DNA of 62,822 nt from Lachnospiraceae bacterium (GTDB taxonomy: Bacteria > Bacillota > Clostridia > Lachnospirales > Lachnospiraceae): assembly GCA_021205755.1 (NCBI GenBank), contig JAJPWX010000128.1, positions 1-62,822 of the forward strand, given 5' to 3'. The translations under genes were made by a program, and so were the position numbers. Below the pieces are notes generated by a model. The model did not search any database. It saw nothing but the letters and a program-made list of their open reading frames with translations, and was not told where the DNA came from. Shown one piece after another: positions 1 through 8,086 of the stretch; positions within the stretch are counted from its first letter, which is position 1; each line of letters begins with the position of its first letter.

Positions 1-609
1 ATGTGGGTGAAACACCAACGAAAACGGCAATATCACCTACAAAAATGGGAGAACCATAAGCTTGGGCATTTTCTGAATTCCGGACTGGGTCTGCGTCAGC
101 TTTGTGATTGGGCTGTGTTTGTGAAAGAGCGGCTGACGCCTGAAATCTGGGAGGACCTTGTGCCGAAACTCAAAGATTTTGGCCTCTTGTATTTTACGGG
201 AGTTATGACACGAGCGTGTATAGATGCTTTGGGTTTGCCGGAAGAAGTCGCTCCATGGGCAATGCAATATGATGTGAGTCTCGCCGAAGATGTTATCGAA
301 AAAATGTTGAAAGAAGGAAATTGCGGACACAAGGCAGATAAATATGGAGAGCGATTATTTTCAAATCCGAACGCTTCAAACCGGATAAGCAGTTTCTTTC
401 ATATTGTGGCTTCTACGAGCCGACAGCGCTGGCCTGTGTGTAATAAATACCCGATATTAATGCCGATTGCTCCTTTTGTGTTGCTTGGCAGATATCTGAA
501 ACAATATAAAAATGGTGAACGTCCAAAATTGAACTTGAAAATGAAATTTGACCAGGCAGGAGCTAATCAGAAATTATATAGAGAGCTTAAGCCTTTTATA
601 ACAGAGTGA
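1..609 (+). CDS. Nucleotidyltransferase-family protein, C-terminal part (cut by window edge)
   Basis: The frame is open from the first base, so the start lies outside the window and the ATG at position 1 is probably internal. The visible 202 residues resemble the C-terminal half of the uncharacterised nucleotidyltransferase family (NTP_transf_5 type), with the typical stretch 'HKLGHFLNSGLGLRQLCDW' near residue 24. Such proteins are often found in polysaccharide or surface-modification loci, which agrees with the two UDP-sugar genes downstream. The nucleotidyl-transfer motif itself is in the missing N-terminal part, so activity cannot be judged. Family assignment is by recalled similarity only. 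Confidence 0.6.
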   Translation: MWVKHQRKRQYHLQKWENHKLGHFLNSGLGLRQLCDWAVFVKERLTPEIWEDLVPKLKDFGLLYFTGVMTRACIDALGLPEEVAPWAMQYDVSLAEDVIEKMLKEGNCGHKADKYGERLFSNPNASNRISSFFHIVASTSRQRWPVCNKYPILMPIAPFVLLGRYLKQYKNGERPKLNLKMKFDQAGANQKLYRELKPFITE

Positions 610-744
610 AAAGTCCTATTGTTGTGCTGATTGGAGATGATAGTCACATGTGTAAACCGGTAAGTGACTGAGTTTAAACATAAAACCTCATATCCAAAAG
701 TACAGCAATAATCCAATAGTAATATATAAAAGGAGTCAATCATT

Positions 745-1977
745 ATGAAAATAGCAGTAGCAGGAACGGGCTATGTCGGTTTATCCTTAGCCGTTCTCTT
801 AGCCCAACACAACGAAGTCAAAGCTGTGGACATCGTAGAGTCCAAAGTGGAGAAAATTAATAGAAGAGAGAGTCCCATTCAGGATGAGTACATAGAGAAG
901 TATTTAGCTGAGAAGGAGCTTAATCTGGTGGCGACGCTTGATGCGGAGGAGGCTTATAAGGACGCTGACTTTGTGATTATTGCAGCACCGACAAACTATG
1001 ACAGCAAGAAGAACTTTTTCGATACTTCAGCGGTGGAGAGTGTGATTAAGCTGGTGATCCAATATAATCCGGACGCTGTGATGGTAATCAAAAGTACGAT
1101 TCCTGTCGGATACACGAGGAGCATCCGTGAAAAATTCCACTGTGATAATATCATTTTTAGTCCAGAGTTTTTGCGGGAGAGTAAGGCACTCTATGACAAC
1201 CTTTATCCGAGCAGGATAATCGTAGGAACTGATGTGGAGAATGCCAGACTTGTGAAAGCAGCGAATACCTTGGCGGGGTTATTGCAGGAAGGTGCTATAA
1301 AGGAGAATATAGACACACTCATCATGGGATTCACAGAAGCAGAGGCTGTGAAGCTATTCGCTAATACATATCTGGCGTTGAGAGTTTCGTACTTCAACGA
1401 GCTTGATACCTATGCTGAGATGAAGGGACTTAATACACAGCAGATTATAAACGGTGTGTGTCTCGATCCACGTATCGGAAACCATTATAACAACCCCAGC
1501 TTTGGGTACGGCGGTTACTGTTTGCCGAAAGACACAAAACAGCTCCTCGCTAATTATGAGGATGTGCCGGAGAATTTAATTGAAGCGATTGTAGAATCGA
1601 ACCGCACAAGAAAAGATTTTATTGCTGACCGTGTGTTGGAAATAGCTGGTGCCTACGGCAATTCGGAAGAATATAGTGCGGAGAAGGAAAAAGAAGTTGT
1701 TGTTGGTGTGTACCGCTTAACGATGAAATCTAACTCCGACAACTTCCGTCAGTCTTCTATCCAGGGTGTTATGAAGCGGATTAAGGCGAAGGGTGCGACT
1801 GTGATTATCTATGAGCCGACTCTTGAGGACGGCAGCACGTTCTTTGGCAGCAAAGTTGTGAATGATCTTGCTTCTTTCAAAGAACAATCAAAGTCCATTA
1901 TTGCGAATCGTTACGATAGCTGCCTTGATGATGTGAAAGACAAGGTATACACACGCGATTTGTACGGGCGCGATTGA
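745..1977 (+). CDS. ugd: UDP-glucose 6-dehydrogenase
   Basis: Oxidises UDP-glucose to UDP-glucuronate with two NAD+, a cytoplasmic step feeding capsule or exopolysaccharide synthesis. The 410-residue protein starts with a Rossmann NAD motif (GTGYVGLS, residues 7-14) and carries the catalytic cysteine in [11 protein letters not shown] (Cys about 259), followed by the UDP-binding C-terminal domain. Length matches the short form of the family. The ATG is preceded by AAAGGAG. The epimerase begins 35 bases after its stop, so both are probably one operon. The product is the natural substrate of that neighbour. It is presumably host chromosome, not mobile DNA. Confidence 0.93.
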   Translation: MKIAVAGTGYVGLSLAVLLAQHNEVKAVDIVESKVEKINRRESPIQDEYIEKYLAEKELNLVATLDAEEAYKDADFVIIAAPTNYDSKKNFFDTSAVESVIKLVIQYNPDAVMVIKSTIPVGYTRSIREKFHCDNIIFSPEFLRESKALYDNLYPSRIIVGTDVENARLVKAANTLAGLLQEGAIKENIDTLIMGFTEAEAVKLFANTYLALRVSYFNELDTYAEMKGLNTQQIINGVCLDPRIGNHYNNPSFGYGGYCLPKDTKQLLANYEDVPENLIEAIVESNRTRKDFIADRVLEIAGAYGNSEEYSAEKEKEVVVGVYRLTMKSNSDNFRQSSIQGVMKRIKAKGATVIIYEPTLEDGSTFFGSKVVNDLASFKEQSKSIIANRYDSCLDDVKDKVYTRDLYGRD

Positions 1978-2012
1978 GATGAGGAGAGTAATAAATTGAT
2001 AGGAGCAATCAA

Positions 2013-3104
2013 ATGTTAGAGAAGAATGTAGAAATCAAAAATAAAACCATCTTCGTCACAGGTTCCGCTGGATTCATTGGCGCAAACCTTGTTCTGGAAC
2101 TGCTCAATACCTGCTCTCCTGTGAATATCATAGGCGTTGATAATCTGAACGATTATTATGATGTAAGTATCAAGAATTACAGGCTTGACGAGATACAGAA
2201 AACAGCGGAGCAACATCCGGAATCGCTCTGGAGCTTCATGAAAGGAAGCATTGCTGATAAGGAGTGTGTGGATGCTATTTTCCGTGATTATAAACCTTCG
2301 ATTGTGGTCAATTTAGCGGCGCAGGCAGGAGTGCGGTACAGCATCACGAATCCTGATATGTATATTGAGAGCAATCTGATAGGGTTTTATAATATATTGG
2401 AAGCTTGCAGGCATTCCTATGACGACGGGAACAGCGGCGTGGAACATCTTGTTTATGCATCGAGTTCTTCTGTGTATGGAAGTAACAAGAAGGTGCCATA
2501 TTCCACAGATGACAAGGTAGACAATCCTGTGTCTCTCTATGCGGCCACGAAGAAGAGTAACGAGTTGCTCGCCCACGCATATAGCAAACTGTATAACATT
2601 CCGTCCACAGGCTTGAGGTTTTTCACAGTATACGGGCCGGCTGGACGGCCAGATATGGCGTACTTCGGGTTTACGGATAAATTAAGAGCAGGAAAGACCA
2701 TTCAGATATTCAACTATGGCAACTGCAAGCGCGATTTCACCTATGTGGATGACATTGTCGAAGGTGTAAAGCGAGTCATGCAGTGTGCGCCGGAGAAAGT
2801 GAACGGAGAGGACGGTCTGCCTATTCCACCGTATCGGATCTATAACATCGGAAACAACCAGCCGGAGAATCTGCTTGATTTTGTTAGGATATTGCAGGAA
2901 GAGTTGATAAGGGCTGGGGTGCTGGATAGAGATTATGATTTCGATGTGCATAAGGAGCTTGTGCCGATGCAGCCGGGAGATGTACCTGTTACATATGCGG
3001 ATACGTCAGCTTTGGAGAGAGACTTCGGATTCAAGCCGAGTACTGATTTGAGAGATGGGCTTCGGAAATTTGCGGAGTGGTATAAAGAGTTTTACCAGGT
3101 TTAA
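2013..3104 (+). CDS. NAD-dependent UDP-sugar epimerase, probably UDP-glucuronate 4-epimerase
   Basis: An extended short-chain dehydrogenase/reductase of 363 residues. The NAD-binding motif GSAGFIGANL is at residues 17-26 and the catalytic Tyr-x3-Lys is YAATK (Tyr 176, Lys 180). The insert DNLNDYYDVSIKNYRL near residue 43 is typical of UDP-glucuronate 4-epimerases, which convert UDP-glucuronate to UDP-galacturonate. Placement directly behind ugd gives it the substrate and supports that call over a generic GalE. The start is set by GATAGGAG eight bases upstream. 4-epimerase rather than 5-epimerase or decarboxylase is inference. Confidence 0.85.
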   Translation: MLEKNVEIKNKTIFVTGSAGFIGANLVLELLNTCSPVNIIGVDNLNDYYDVSIKNYRLDEIQKTAEQHPESLWSFMKGSIADKECVDAIFRDYKPSIVVNLAAQAGVRYSITNPDMYIESNLIGFYNILEACRHSYDDGNSGVEHLVYASSSSVYGSNKKVPYSTDDKVDNPVSLYAATKKSNELLAHAYSKLYNIPSTGLRFFTVYGPAGRPDMAYFGFTDKLRAGKTIQIFNYGNCKRDFTYVDDIVEGVKRVMQCAPEKVNGEDGLPIPPYRIYNIGNNQPENLLDFVRILQEELIRAGVLDRDYDFDVHKELVPMQPGDVPVTYADTSALERDFGFKPSTDLRDGLRKFAEWYKEFYQV

Positions 3105-3146
3105 GAGAGTGTGATAGACACAGAACGAGGAGTGTGAGAGGATACC

Positions 3147-3701
3147 TTGGAAACAGCCTACAGCATTTTACACAACCATTTAACACTTCCATACTGGCTT
3201 TCCCTCCTCATCGTTTTCATAGCCACACTCGCAATCTGGAGAGTGGTAGAAAAGCGGCAAATGGTAGCAGGGCGAACCTGTGGGAACGAGAAGAAATGGA
3301 CACACTCCCTCCTCATCTCCTTATTCGTCACATACATCTTCTTCATCCTTCTCATAACCCTCATAGCCAGGACACCGGCAGACACACGTCACATTAAGCT
3401 GGTTCCATTCTGGTCATGGTATGAGGTGATTGTGAACGGGGATAGAGGGCTGGCTGTGGAGATTGGGCTTAATGTGGTGCTTTTCTTGCCTGTGGGTATT
3501 CTGTCACGACTCCAGGGAGTAAAGATAAGCCGCATGGCTATCTTCTCCTTATGCCTGTCGTTATTCATCGAAGTGATGCAATACTTCACATGTAGAGGCT
3601 TAATGGAATGGGATGATGTGTTCGGGAACACCTGTGGAGCTGTGATAGGATATTGGTGCTATGGGTATGTGATGAGGATAAGCCGCCGAGAGAAAAATTA
3701 G
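3147..3701 (+). CDS. VanZ-like membrane protein
   Basis: A 184-residue integral membrane protein of the VanZ-like family. It starts at TTG 3147 behind a GAGG-type site. Hydrophobic segments lie near residues 15-32, 53-73, 98-118, 124-141 and 153-172. The family signature is visible in TPADTRHIKLVPFWSW (about residues 76-91), NVVLFLPVGILS, and EVMQYFTCRGLMEWDDVFGN near the C terminus. VanZ proteins are associated with low-level teicoplanin resistance, but most homologues have no proven role, and no vanHAX-type genes are present here. It follows the UDP-sugar genes and may share their surface-polysaccharide context. Confidence 0.8.
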   Translation: METAYSILHNHLTLPYWLSLLIVFIATLAIWRVVEKRQMVAGRTCGNEKKWTHSLLISLFVTYIFFILLITLIARTPADTRHIKLVPFWSWYEVIVNGDRGLAVEIGLNVVLFLPVGILSRLQGVKISRMAIFSLCLSLFIEVMQYFTCRGLMEWDDVFGNTCGAVIGYWCYGYVMRISRREKN

Positions 3702-3714
3702 AAAAATAGAAAAT

Positions 3715-3782
3715 AAGCCGTGTGGAAATCGAAGCAGAGAAATTCTGGAAGTTTCCGGGAGGCAGAGAGGAACACACGGCTT
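3715..3782 (+). terminator. Inverted repeat after the VanZ gene, possible terminator
   Basis: AAGCCGTGTG (3715-3724) is the exact complement of CACACGGCTT (3773-3782), followed by TTCCTTTT. The loop is about 48 bases, long for a simple intrinsic terminator, so it may also be a leader structure for the next gene. Confidence 0.4.
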
Positions 3783-3798
3783 TCCTTTTGGCAGCTCC

Positions 3799-3821
3799 GT
3801 ATAGATTGAAATGACTTGAAA
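3799..3821 (+). repeat. 23-bp direct repeat, copy 1
   Basis: GTATAGATTGAAATGACTTGAAA lies just upstream of the HTH gene and recurs at 4495-4517 with one difference (C to G at the 17th base). Confidence 0.8.
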
Positions 3822-3840
3822 ATATGAAGGAGGGCTGAAA

Positions 3841-4479
3841 ATGAACCCTAAAAAGAAGCCACATTATAATCCAAAGGAAATTTTGGGAGAACTTACAACC
3901 GCTGCTGTGGAAATCTACGCAGAAGAAAAGTCTCTGCATAAAGCCGCCGATGAGCTTGACATGAATCCTATTAAAATCCGTAAGCTGCTTATTACTGCAG
4001 GTGTGTACGAGTCAATCACATCGGACAGCGTGAATCGGTTAAAGCGGGAAGGAAAGACAATTCCTGAAATCATGTCCACACTGCATCTTTCCAAAGCCTC
4101 CGTCAATTCCTATCTGCCGTATAGCAAAATCCCTTATAAAGCAGAGGAGCTGTCCGCCAATGCGGAGAGGATTGCGAAGTACAGAGAACGGAAAGCGGCG
4201 GTAGAGAAGCTGAGTAAAGAAAGAGGGATGGATAATCTGTGGGACTGCATTATAGCATTCGTTGGGTATCCGTTCACCACAGCCAAGGGACTGAAATTCA
4301 AATACACTGTCCACGGTGGCGAGATGAAGGTTGACCGGAAAGAGAAGGCTGTGACGAGGAGCAGTGTGGAGATGGCATATCGGAAAGCTTGTGAGGGAGA
4401 GATTACCGGCCCAAAGAAGCTCGGTGTGTTTGGGGCAAGCTATTTGTATCCAGTGTTTAAGAGGTTCGGGGTGGTGTGA
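3841..4479 (+). CDS. Helix-turn-helix hypothetical protein
   Basis: A 212-residue protein of a type I recall from Lachnospiraceae genomes without known function. Residues about 20-55 (SLHKAADELDMNPIKIRKLL) and 70-95 (GKTIPEIMSTLHLSKASVNSYL) both look like helix-turn-helix units, the second resembling sigma-factor region 4. The remaining part is basic and may contact nucleic acid. The ATG is preceded by GAAGGAGGG. The gene is bracketed by the 23-bp direct repeat, and its neighbours on both sides look unrelated, so it may be an inserted single-gene unit. No catalytic motif is visible. Confidence 0.75.
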   Translation: MNPKKKPHYNPKEILGELTTAAVEIYAEEKSLHKAADELDMNPIKIRKLLITAGVYESITSDSVNRLKREGKTIPEIMSTLHLSKASVNSYLPYSKIPYKAEELSANAERIAKYRERKAAVEKLSKERGMDNLWDCIIAFVGYPFTTAKGLKFKYTVHGGEMKVDRKEKAVTRSSVEMAYRKACEGEITGPKKLGVFGASYLYPVFKRFGVV

Positions 4480-4494
4480 TTGTGGGTGGCTCTT

Positions 4495-4517
4495 GTATAG
4501 ATTGAAATGAGTTGAAA
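4495..4517 (+). repeat. 23-bp direct repeat, copy 2
   Basis: Second copy of the repeat at 3799-3821, beginning 15 bases after the HTH gene stops (22 of 23 bases identical). Confidence 0.8.
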
Positions 4518-4562
4518 GCGGCCGTAAATTCTAATCACCATCCTAGAATGCACGAACGATAG

Positions 4563-4584
4563 AAGCTCCGTGCAGAGAGCTTTT
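4563..4584 (+). terminator. Weak terminator hairpin between convergent genes
   Basis: AAGCTC (4563-4568) pairs with GAGCTT (4577-4582), followed by TTGCG. It sits between the HTH gene and the oppositely oriented PIN gene. Confidence 0.4.
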
Positions 4585-4587
4585 GCG

Positions 4588-4989
4588 TTACATATCCAAA
4601 AACTCAGGAACACTGATGATTCGTGGGTCGGTCACAGACAATTCCAAAAAATCTTTGTTACCTGTAAGAAACAGGTCAGCATGAGCGTTTAGTGCGGCAC
4701 GAAGAATTGGGCGGTCTTTCTGGTCACGGATTTTAGCTTCTACTTCAAGCTCATCTTCTGGTGTTGACACCAGTTTGATGTGCGCCAGAGCTTTAAACAG
4801 GAAAGATTCCAGTTCTGTTGTGCGCTGTGGGAATTTTTCTCTGAATTTACGTTGCAGTTCATCAATCACATAGTCACAAACAATCGGTTGGTACGGCGGC
4901 ACGAGAGCCTTGTTAAACGCCTGTGCTGTTCTTCCGTTTGGAAAGAGAGCAGCGGATATGATGATGTTGGTATCGAGTATGACCCTCAT
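4588..4989 (-). CDS. PIN-domain toxin (putative RNase)
   Basis: A 133-residue PIN-fold protein of the COG1569 type. The metal-binding acidic residues are visible as LDTNIIISA at residues 4-12 (Asp 6), a central acidic residue (DELQR, about 43), and the C-terminal KDRPILRAALNAHADLFLTGNKDF with Asp residues near 91 and 105. PIN toxins are usually Mg2+-dependent RNases. Its start ATG overlaps the stop of the upstream AbrB-like gene by four bases, the usual coupled layout of a type II toxin-antitoxin operon. RNase activity is inferred from the family. Confidence 0.85.
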   Translation of the reverse strand: MRVILDTNIIISAALFPNGRTAQAFNKALVPPYQPIVCDYVIDELQRKFREKFPQRTTELESFLFKALAHIKLVSTPEDELEVEAKIRDQKDRPILRAALNAHADLFLTGNKDFLELSVTDPRIISVPEFLDM

Positions 4990-5258
4990 TCTTCATTTTC
5001 CTCCCGACGGGATGCGGTGATCCAATCCGCCACATCTTCTTCTGAATGAAAGCCTGCCTTTTCCGCTTCACCAGCCATCTGTTTTTGGAATTTTTGCATG
5101 GCATATACCGCTGAGTTAATTACCCTCACAGAGTCGCCCTCAACAATAAAAGTTACTCTATCTCCTGTGGTTACTCCAAGGGCAGCTCGGATGTTCTTAG
5201 GGATTGTCACCTGGCCTTTGGACATTACTCTTGCGTCGTTGACTACAACCTCAGTCAT
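4986..5258 (-). CDS. AbrB/MazE-type antitoxin
   Basis: A 90-residue protein with an N-terminal AbrB swapped-hairpin DNA-binding domain (ARVMSKGQVTIPKNIRAALG, about residues 8-27, then GDRVTFIVEGDSVRV) and an acidic C-terminal tail suited to binding the PIN toxin. The open frame extends further upstream, but the ATG at 5258 has a perfect AGGAGG nine bases before it and begins the conserved domain, so that start is chosen. It probably represses its own promoter through the palindrome at 5278-5304. Cognate pairing with the downstream PIN gene is inferred from the 4-base overlap. Confidence 0.87.
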   Translation of the reverse strand: MTEVVVNDARVMSKGQVTIPKNIRAALGVTTGDRVTFIVEGDSVRVINSAVYAMQKFQKQMAGEAEKAGFHSEEDVADWITASRREENEE

Positions 5259-5277
5259 TGATTGCACCTCCTTTAAA

Positions 5278-5304
5278 AAGTAGGGAAGTAGGGATTCCCT
5301 ACTT
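5278..5304 (-). promoter_or_regulatory. Operator of the PIN/AbrB operon
   Basis: The 9-mer AAGTAGGGA occurs twice in direct order (5278-5286 and 5286-5294) and once inverted (TCCCTACTT, 5296-5304). The last two form a perfect 9+1+9 palindrome. It covers the predicted transcription start, between promoter and Shine-Dalgarno, as expected for autorepression. Confidence 0.65.
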
Positions 5305-5306
5305 TT

Positions 5307-5335
5307 ATTATATACAGCATCAAGGAGAAAATCAA
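5307..5335 (-). promoter_or_regulatory. Sigma-A promoter of the PIN/AbrB operon
   Basis: On the minus strand TTGATT (5335-5330), a 17-base spacer, then a consensus TATAAT (5312-5307). Confidence 0.75.
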
Positions 5336-5641
5336 GGAAGATGAGAATGGACATTTTGAACAGAGTATGAATCTTCAGATGTCCTCATTGCTCTTCGGAT
5401 AGTTTCATCCGGGAACTGCGGAGAACGCTCCGCGTCTTCTGTGATAATCTCCTCGGAGAGCGGCGAAAGGTTCAAAAATGCTAGAGTCTAAACCTGTTGA
5501 TTCCAGTATATAATTTCCAGGACAAAATTTTTCCGAAAAATCAGAACTAATAGATAAAGAGTGGAACTCATGGATGATTCCATATTTGACGTAACAGGTT
5601 TATAATATTACCAAAGGTTGGAGGACTGGAGGTGATGTGTG
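5336..5641. other. Gene-free stretch, probable left junction region of the mobile element
   Basis: No gene is recognised here. It contains imperfect inverted repeats (around CGGAGAACGCTCCG near 5418 and CTCCTCGGAGAG near 5450) and AT-rich DNA before the first XRE gene. Host-type genes lie to the left and element-type regulators to the right, so the left end of the integrated element may be here. No att duplication could be identified. Confidence 0.35.
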
Positions 5642-6013
5642 ATGCAGCCGCAAATTGACTACAAGCAAGTGGGCCGGCGAATTAAACAGGCTCGCAATGA
5701 ATGTGGAATGACACAGGATGAGTTGAGTACCCTCTGTGGATGCAGCACAGCCTATTTCAGCCGCTGCGAAAATGGTAGGGCAAAAATCTCTCTCCCGCTG
5801 TTATTTACCATCAGTGTAAAGACCGGGCGAGGCGTGGATTATTTCCTGATGGACAGCCCTTCCTCTGATCCGAATATCAAAATCGACAGTACCATCAGCA
5901 GCTTGCTTCAGCAGTGTTCAGCGGAGATGCTGACTTTAGTGGAGCATTCTCTCAAAGAGCTAGTGGATTACGATCAGAGTATCCGCAAACGTTTAGAAGG
6001 GCGGGCTTCTTAA
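5642..6013 (+). CDS. XRE-family transcriptional regulator
   Basis: A 123-residue protein with one Cro/C1 helix-turn-helix at about residues 9-63 (GRRIKQARNECGMTQDELST, then CSTAYFSRCENGRAKISLP) and a short C-terminal helical region. GTG 5639 and ATG 5642 are both in frame; GGAGGTGA ends a few bases before, favouring the ATG. It is the first gene of the regulatory head of the element and precedes the attenuator-like region and BTAD regulator. Such regulators commonly control excision or transfer in ICEs. The target operator is not known. Confidence 0.85.
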   Translation: MQPQIDYKQVGRRIKQARNECGMTQDELSTLCGCSTAYFSRCENGRAKISLPLLFTISVKTGRGVDYFLMDSPSSDPNIKIDSTISSLLQQCSAEMLTLVEHSLKELVDYDQSIRKRLEGRAS

Positions 6014-6056
6014 AACCAGTCCATATGATAATCGATGGCTTTTCCGGGAACATTCG

Positions 6057-6120
6057 GACAGCCATAAATAACTGCCGCATGGCTGTCAGGTAAGGTGCCG
6101 GATAGCTGTGCGGCAGTTTT
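6057..6120 (+). promoter_or_regulatory. Attenuator-like pair of competing hairpins before the BTAD regulator
   Basis: GACAGCCAT (6057-6065) pairs perfectly with ATGGCTGTC (6079-6087). ACTGCCGCA (6071-6079) pairs perfectly with TGCGGCAGT (6109-6117), which is followed by TTTTGCTTTACTTTT. The arms interleave, so the two helices are alternatives or form a pseudoknot. The second resembles an intrinsic terminator and the first an anti-terminator. Confidence 0.55.
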
Positions 6121-6150
6121 GCTTTACTTTTAAGACTGGAGGGATAAGAG

Positions 6151-7515
6151 ATGCTGAAAATCTTTGAAAAATGGCTTGGAAAGGAGACAGCGCCTGTCAT
6201 TGGGGAACAGGCTGCTGAGGAGCCGCCAGAAGAGGATACACAATATGCCCTGGATTTTCTGCATGAATTGACAAGATTGGAGCATGAGCTTCATGGAAGC
6301 GGAGACCCCAATCAGATTGCGATGGGTGCGCTGAAATCCGGATGTGATTTTTATCAAGCGGAATGGTGCGGCATCCTGGATGTTGATATGGATGTGGGGG
6401 TGTTTACGCCGTTATGGTGGTATACGCCGATGGAAAGTGACCGGACGACGGAGCTTTTCCGGGAATTTGAGTTCGCGGAGAATTTTCCAAGATGGGTGGA
6501 TGCCTTGCAGAACAACTTCGCAATCGCAGTGCCAGACGTGGAAACAATTAGGGAAACCGATCCGGATGAGTATGAAAGCTATAAGCGCCTGGAGGTAAAA
6601 GCGGTTATCGGTGCGCCTTATATGAAGCGTTCTCTGGGGTTTGTCGCCGTGAAAAATCCCAAACGGTACAAGGACAGGTGGGAATATTTGCAGATGCTCA
6701 GCTATGTCGTTGTGGCCGAGGTGAACGAGCGAAAGCTGATGGAGAGGGCAAATATCATGGTTCCGCCGGAGCAGCTGTTATCCCACAAGGATGTCTTAAT
6801 CAAGCTGTTTGGTAACATGGAGATTTACACATACAAAGGGATGATGCGGGAGGATGAACTGAAATCCCCGAAAGGCTGCAGGGTGCTGGTATATCTGCTG
6901 TTAAACCGGCACAGATGCCTGCCTTCCAGGGAGCTTGTGGACGCCCTCTGGCCGGAGGATGAATCCGATAATGCAGTGAATAATGTCCGGACGTTGCTCT
7001 ACCGCCTGCGGCAGAGGACAGAGCCGCTGATGGGAGAACAGTCTTTGATTGAAACCACATCCAATGGCTACCAGATTAACAAAGACCTGAATATCACCAT
7101 GGACTGTGTACAGTTTGAAGAATACTGTGTGGCCGCAGAAAAAGTGTCTGGAATTGAATCCAAGATCGAGCTTTTGAAAAAAGCGGTGATGCTCTATCGG
7201 GGAAGCCTCTTTGCTTCTGCGGCGACGGAGGCGTGGCTGCTTCCCTACGAAACCAGGTTTCACCTGAAATATATCAGCACCATGGAAGAATTGCTGGGGC
7301 TGATCGACAAGACGGAAAATCACAGTGAGCTGTACCAGTATTCGGTGATGGCGTTGGCGATTGAACAGACCAATGTGGGCTTCTGGTATTGGAATATTCA
7401 TGCACTCTACGCTAATGGTTCGTCTGGGATGGCCAAGCGGGAGCTGGAATCTGCGAAGGATGTCCTTACACCAGAGGATTACCAGGCACTGTTGGAGCGC
7501 CTGAAGCAAAAGTGA
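6151..7515 (+). CDS. BTAD-domain transcriptional regulator with N-terminal sensor-like region
   Basis: 454 residues. The N-terminal ~190 residues, with segments such as FYQAEWCGILDVDMDVGVF and VKAVIGAPYMKRSLGFVAV, have the look of a GAF-like sensing domain. Residues about 225-310 form a winged-helix region (LVYLLLNRHRCLPSRELVDA, then DNAVNNVRTLLYRLRQ), and the C-terminal ~140 residues match bacterial transcriptional activation (BTAD) repeats as in SARP-type activators. ATG 6151 has GGAGGGAT upstream. It lies downstream of an XRE gene and attenuator, which suggests regulated expression. A role as activator of the transfer operon is inference. Confidence 0.75.
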   Translation: MLKIFEKWLGKETAPVIGEQAAEEPPEEDTQYALDFLHELTRLEHELHGSGDPNQIAMGALKSGCDFYQAEWCGILDVDMDVGVFTPLWWYTPMESDRTTELFREFEFAENFPRWVDALQNNFAIAVPDVETIRETDPDEYESYKRLEVKAVIGAPYMKRSLGFVAVKNPKRYKDRWEYLQMLSYVVVAEVNERKLMERANIMVPPEQLLSHKDVLIKLFGNMEIYTYKGMMREDELKSPKGCRVLVYLLLNRHRCLPSRELVDALWPEDESDNAVNNVRTLLYRLRQRTEPLMGEQSLIETTSNGYQINKDLNITMDCVQFEEYCVAAEKVSGIESKIELLKKAVMLYRGSLFASAATEAWLLPYETRFHLKYISTMEELLGLIDKTENHSELYQYSVMALAIEQTNVGFWYWNIHALYANGSSGMAKRELESAKDVLTPEDYQALLERLKQK

Positions 7516-7633
7516 CGCCATATGTGACGGCAGGGAAAAATGCCGGATGAGATGTCACGCCCGATGTCCACAAAATAATGCGGTTTACAATACATGAATT
7601 TGTGTTCCACGCAGAATGTCACGGCGATGTGAC
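7512..7633. promoter_or_regulatory. Cluster of GTGAC/GTCAC half-sites
   Basis: GTGAC or its complement GTCAC occurs at 7512, 7524, 7554, 7618 and 7629. The last two form an inverted pair (GTCAC-GGCGAT-GTGAC). The cluster overlaps the end of the BTAD gene and precedes the next XRE gene, suggesting binding sites for one of the local regulators. Confidence 0.4.
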
Positions 7634-7644
7634 GGACAGTGTTA

Positions 7645-7704
7645 TCCCCCGTATTGTATGATAATATCTGTGCCAATGGCATGGTATCATACAGTAACGG
7701 GGGA
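7645..7704 (+). promoter_or_regulatory. Long imperfect palindrome before the second XRE gene
   Basis: TCCCCCGTATTGTATGATA (7645-7663) is nearly complementary to 7685-7704, with a 21-base loop. The left arm contains a -10-like TATGATAAT. It ends eight bases before the TTG start and may be an operator or an RNA hairpin. Confidence 0.5.
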
Positions 7705-7711
7705 TTTTACT

Positions 7712-8086
7712 TTGGGCAGGCAGAAGGAGGAGGTGGACAGGCGGGATTTATTTGAAACGGGGAACAGGGCCAGGGAGCTGCGGATGGCGGCAAATTTGAC
7801 GCAGGAGCAGCTGGCGGAGAAAATGGATGTGGCAGGGAATACGATTTCCAGGATTGAGACAGGCGCAACCGTCATGGGGATTGATAAGCTGTTCCGTTTA
7901 TGTGAAGAACTCCACGCCACACCGGATATGTTCTGCCCGGAGCGGTTTTATAAAAATTCGGAAACGAGCCTGGCCGAGTCTGTTGCAGCGCTGATGCGGC
8001 GGCTCGATCAGGCAAACCAGAAGCTGGTGTATGACATGATGGTGCCATTGATCAGCCGTTTATTGGAGACACAGGGACAGCAGTGA
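7712..8086 (+). CDS. XRE-family transcriptional regulator
   Basis: A 124-residue regulator with a Cro/C1 HTH at about residues 16-70 (GNRARELRMAANLTQEQLAE, then DVAGNTISRIETGATVMG), followed by a helical tail. The open frame runs further upstream through the palindrome, which is unlikely to be translated. TTG 7712 behind GGGGGAT is chosen; GTG 7733 is an alternative, but its AAGGAGG is only two bases away. It sits between the BTAD regulator and the sigma-like gene and may bind the adjacent palindrome. Confidence 0.75.
   Translation: MGRQKEEVDRRDLFETGNRARELRMAANLTQEQLAEKMDVAGNTISRIETGATVMGIDKLFRLCEELHATPDMFCPERFYKNSETSLAESVAALMRRLDQANQKLVYDMMVPLISRLLETQGQQ

Noticed and set aside
3147-3701. 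VanZ gene as evidence for glycopeptide resistance
   Set aside because: No van ligase, dehydrogenase or regulatory genes are present; VanZ-like proteins are common in unrelated contexts.
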